DNA of 29,432 nucleotides. Origin: a virus. The translations under genes and the position numbers were made by a program. Where the stretch lies: positions 1 to 29,432 of IMG/VR virus record IMGVR_UViG_3300002460_000129; one strand, 5' to 3'. The notes beneath the pieces were generated by a model that was not told the origin of the DNA, searched no databases, and saw only the letters and a list, made by a program, of their open reading frames with translations. Of this stretch, positions 27,558-29,432 are shown piece after piece (position 1 is the first letter of the stretch; every line of letters begins with the position of its first letter).

Positions 27558-28751
27558 ATGGCTACTCCAATTTATAGTCAAAGTGATTTTTACGAAATGG
27601 TCGATGGAATGGTTCATCAAAAATTCGCACAGTGCAACGACAGACAAGTAATTTCTAATCGTGCCGTTCGGACTGTTCTTGGAGAAGTGGATTTGCGTTC
27701 TAGCAAAAGAAGCGCACAACTCTCTCCGAATATGTACGAGGATGTGTACGAGTACGCCGCGCCAACTGACCTTAAAGGAGAGAAAATTATAGACCTCCGA
27801 AAGCAAGTCAATCGTTCCTCAATGGAACGCTGGACACTTATAGATGATGATGATTTTGATAGAACAAAAGGACTCTCACAACACAGGATTGCCTTACGAG
27901 ATGAGAACTTTAGCAAACTCCTGCGAATAGACGGAGTAGAGGGTTCGGATAATCTAGTGCTTCATTCTTGCGAATCACTGACTGCGAATGGCACGTGGGC
28001 GGCAACAGCAGATGCAAGCAACCTCACACTGGATAATGATAACTTCATCACGGGCGGAGGCGCACTCAACTTTGATATGGCGGCGGGCGCGGCAACGGGC
28101 TATATAGAAAACTCCACAATGGATGCTCTTGACCTCACGGACTATGACGAAAAAGGTTCAATCTTCGTGTGGGTATTCATTCCCGATTACTCCGATGCGG
28201 AAGCGGATACGGTCACAAACTTCATTCTTCGCTGGGGGAACGATACCTCTAATTACTGGAGCAGAACCGTTACTACGAATAACGAGGGCGCGACATTCTA
28301 TGATGGATGGAATCTCCTGCGTTTTGACTGGAATGGCGCAACCGAAACAGGGACAGTCGCACCGGCCACGATTGATTATCTGCGTCTGACGGTAACAAAA
28401 TCCACATCTCTTGCAGCGGATACCGATTGGCGCGTGGATAACTTCATTATTCGTCTCGGTGAAATCTATAACACTGTTTACTACACGAAATATGGGTGGC
28501 AGACTTCTGCCCTCTCATATCTTGAAGAAAGTACCGTAACTACCGACCTTCTCGTTGCCGACACGGATGAAATAGAAGGGATTGCATTCAAAGCGGCTGA
28601 ATATGCTTCACAGGAATTAAAAGAGTATGATGAAATGAAAATGTTTCGTGATGAGTATGAGGCATGGAAAAGAAAATACACGTCAAACAACCCTTCTGAA
28701 GCGTTGAAGAAAACGAGAAGTTATGGGGGTGCTCCTAGAATAAATAGATAA
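27558..28751 (+). CDS. Connector/adaptor-like protein with lectin-like insertion
   Basis: 397 residues. Residues 1-130 (YSQSDFYEMVDGMVHQKF, VLGEVDLRSSKRSAQL) and 305-397 (AAEYASQELKEYDEMKMF, YEAWKRKYTSNNPSEALKK) are helical and resemble a phage head-tail adaptor. Between about 134 and 298 lies a beta-sandwich with SCESLTANGTW, LDLTDYDEKGSIFVWVFIPD and DWRVDNFIIRLG, of concanavalin/LamG type, which often binds sugars. A lectin-like domain within an adaptor would place it on the outside of the neck. Both parts are assigned by pattern only. Confidence 0.5.
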   Translation: MATPIYSQSDFYEMVDGMVHQKFAQCNDRQVISNRAVRTVLGEVDLRSSKRSAQLSPNMYEDVYEYAAPTDLKGEKIIDLRKQVNRSSMERWTLIDDDDFDRTKGLSQHRIALRDENFSKLLRIDGVEGSDNLVLHSCESLTANGTWAATADASNLTLDNDNFITGGGALNFDMAAGAATGYIENSTMDALDLTDYDEKGSIFVWVFIPDYSDAEADTVTNFILRWGNDTSNYWSRTVTTNNEGATFYDGWNLLRFDWNGATETGTVAPATIDYLRLTVTKSTSLAADTDWRVDNFIIRLGEIYNTVYYTKYGWQTSALSYLEESTVTTDLLVADTDEIEGIAFKAAEYASQELKEYDEMKMFRDEYEAWKRKYTSNNPSEALKKTRSYGGAPRINR

Positions 28752-28755
28752 TGAT

Positions 28756-29432
28756 ATGGATTACGACATCAACAAAGTAGATACATCCTCATTTACGCCA
28801 GAGCAAATGACCGCTTTCAATAGTGCAAAATCTCTTATTCCTGCTCCAACGGAAACCCCACTAGCAAAACCCGTAACCCTTCTAACCTCACAGGCAGGCG
28901 CGGATATTGTGGACAACAATAGAACAAAATTAGGTGCAGTAGAGAGTTCGATAGTCCCGATACAAAACCTCGACACTTCTTCATTTACCCCAGAACAGAT
29001 GAAAGCATTTGAAGCGGCGAAAGCTCTTATTCCGGGTTCCCCCGCATCATCTAAAATGCGTTCCGAAATAGATACAGCAACCTCGCAAGGTGGAATGACT
29101 GCAGACGAACGAGCGGGAAAAGATAAACTGCAGTCTGCACAAGACGCGGTAACGACAGCCGCCGCGAAAGCCCGCGCCGCACTTGATGCAAAGGACTATA
29201 CGTCAATGGACTATTGGACGAACAAGGCAACCGCAGACCGACAACAGTATGAGAAACAACTTGCTGACTACTACGACCAAACAAAAGCACTTCGACAGAG
29301 GATGACAGAAAACGCAACACCTTCCGAAAAAGCACAACAACTCGGACAACAGCTTATAGACATTCGCGGGCAAGCGGATGCTTTCAAACTCCAGACCGAG
29401 GAAGATAAGTTTAGGGAATACGAGGGGCAGAC
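28756..29432 (+). CDS. Partial Ala/Gln-rich virion protein with internal repeat, runs off right edge
   Basis: An ATG at 28756 opens a frame that is still open at the window end (225 codons). Residues 9-29 (DTSSFTPEQM, then AF..AK.LIP) are repeated at 73-93, 17 of 21 identical. After residue 100 it becomes an Ala/Lys/Gln-rich coiled coil (AGKDKLQSAQDAVTTAAAKA). Position and composition fit an internal virion or tape-measure-type protein. The C-terminus and any enzymatic domain lie outside the window. Confidence 0.6.
   Translation, partial: MDYDINKVDTSSFTPEQMTAFNSAKSLIPAPTETPLAKPVTLLTSQAGADIVDNNRTKLGAVESSIVPIQNLDTSSFTPEQMKAFEAAKALIPGSPASSKMRSEIDTATSQGGMTADERAGKDKLQSAQDAVTTAAAKARAALDAKDYTSMDYWTNKATADRQQYEKQLADYYDQTKALRQRMTENATPSEKAQQLGQQLIDIRGQADAFKLQTEEDKFREYEGQ

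Noticed and set aside
1-29432. CRISPR array, insertion sequence or integrase attachment site.
   Set aside because: No regular direct repeats with spacers, no transposase or integrase frame, and no tRNA were seen.

Overview
The window looks like about 29 kb of a tailed double-stranded DNA phage or prophage, cut at both ends: a protein runs off the left edge and another off the right. The evidence is a terminase pair, portal, scaffold-like protein, HK97-type capsid and tail-type proteins in canonical order, plus dense ATGA-coupled small genes and three free-standing HNH endonucleases. I infer a Patescibacteria (Parcubacteria-like) host. The grounds are family resemblance of the small HHR...N...H..WH protein at 662-859 and the Thr/Ser/Ala-rich, signal-anchored proteins around the capsid genes. 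I could not test this.

Layout. (1) 1-7274, all leftward: a long early or replication-type operon with a PD-(D/E)XK nuclease, a DEDDh exonuclease, a candidate ssDNA-binding protein with an SSB-like acidic tail ending IPF, a short cytosine-methyltransferase-like protein, two HNH endonucleases and many proteins under 60 residues, several with Cys/His metal-binding patterns. A second promoter and a long leader hairpin (860-992) precede the last four genes, which have near-consensus ribosome binding sites unlike most of the window. (2) 7275-7561: divergent control region with overlapping inverted repeats, a 12-bp inverted repeat and candidate promoters. (3) 7562-9136, rightward: a small ribbon-helix-helix-like protein, a RecA-like recombinase with an AT-hook tail, and three small genes. 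A bidirectional terminator (9170-9215) separates them from three leftward small genes (9246-10286). (4) 10345-10496: a free-standing transcription unit with promoter, long hairpin and intrinsic terminator, read here as a structured non-coding RNA. (5) 10660-13040, rightward: small unknown genes, a NinG-like protein and a zinc-ribbon peptide. (6) 13085-29432, rightward: a divergent GroEL-like chaperonin with its own promoter, a membrane-anchored protein, TerS, TerL, portal, scaffold, decoration-like protein, an inserted HNH gene, major capsid protein, two signal-anchored proteins, beta-rich proteins, a large nozzle or propeller-like protein, a connector-like protein with a lectin-like insertion, and the start of a coiled-coil protein.

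How it fits together: the left operon and the RecA-like/NinG genes would handle DNA recombination and replication; the right arm builds the virion, with the chaperonin probably helping fold capsid proteins. No DNA polymerase, helicase, integrase, lysis gene, tRNA or CRISPR array is visible. Regulation looks unusual: several promoters place the -10 box only 6-8 nt before the start codon, implying leaderless mRNAs, and two or three loci carry interleaved or long inverted repeats suggestive of RNA switches or structured RNAs.
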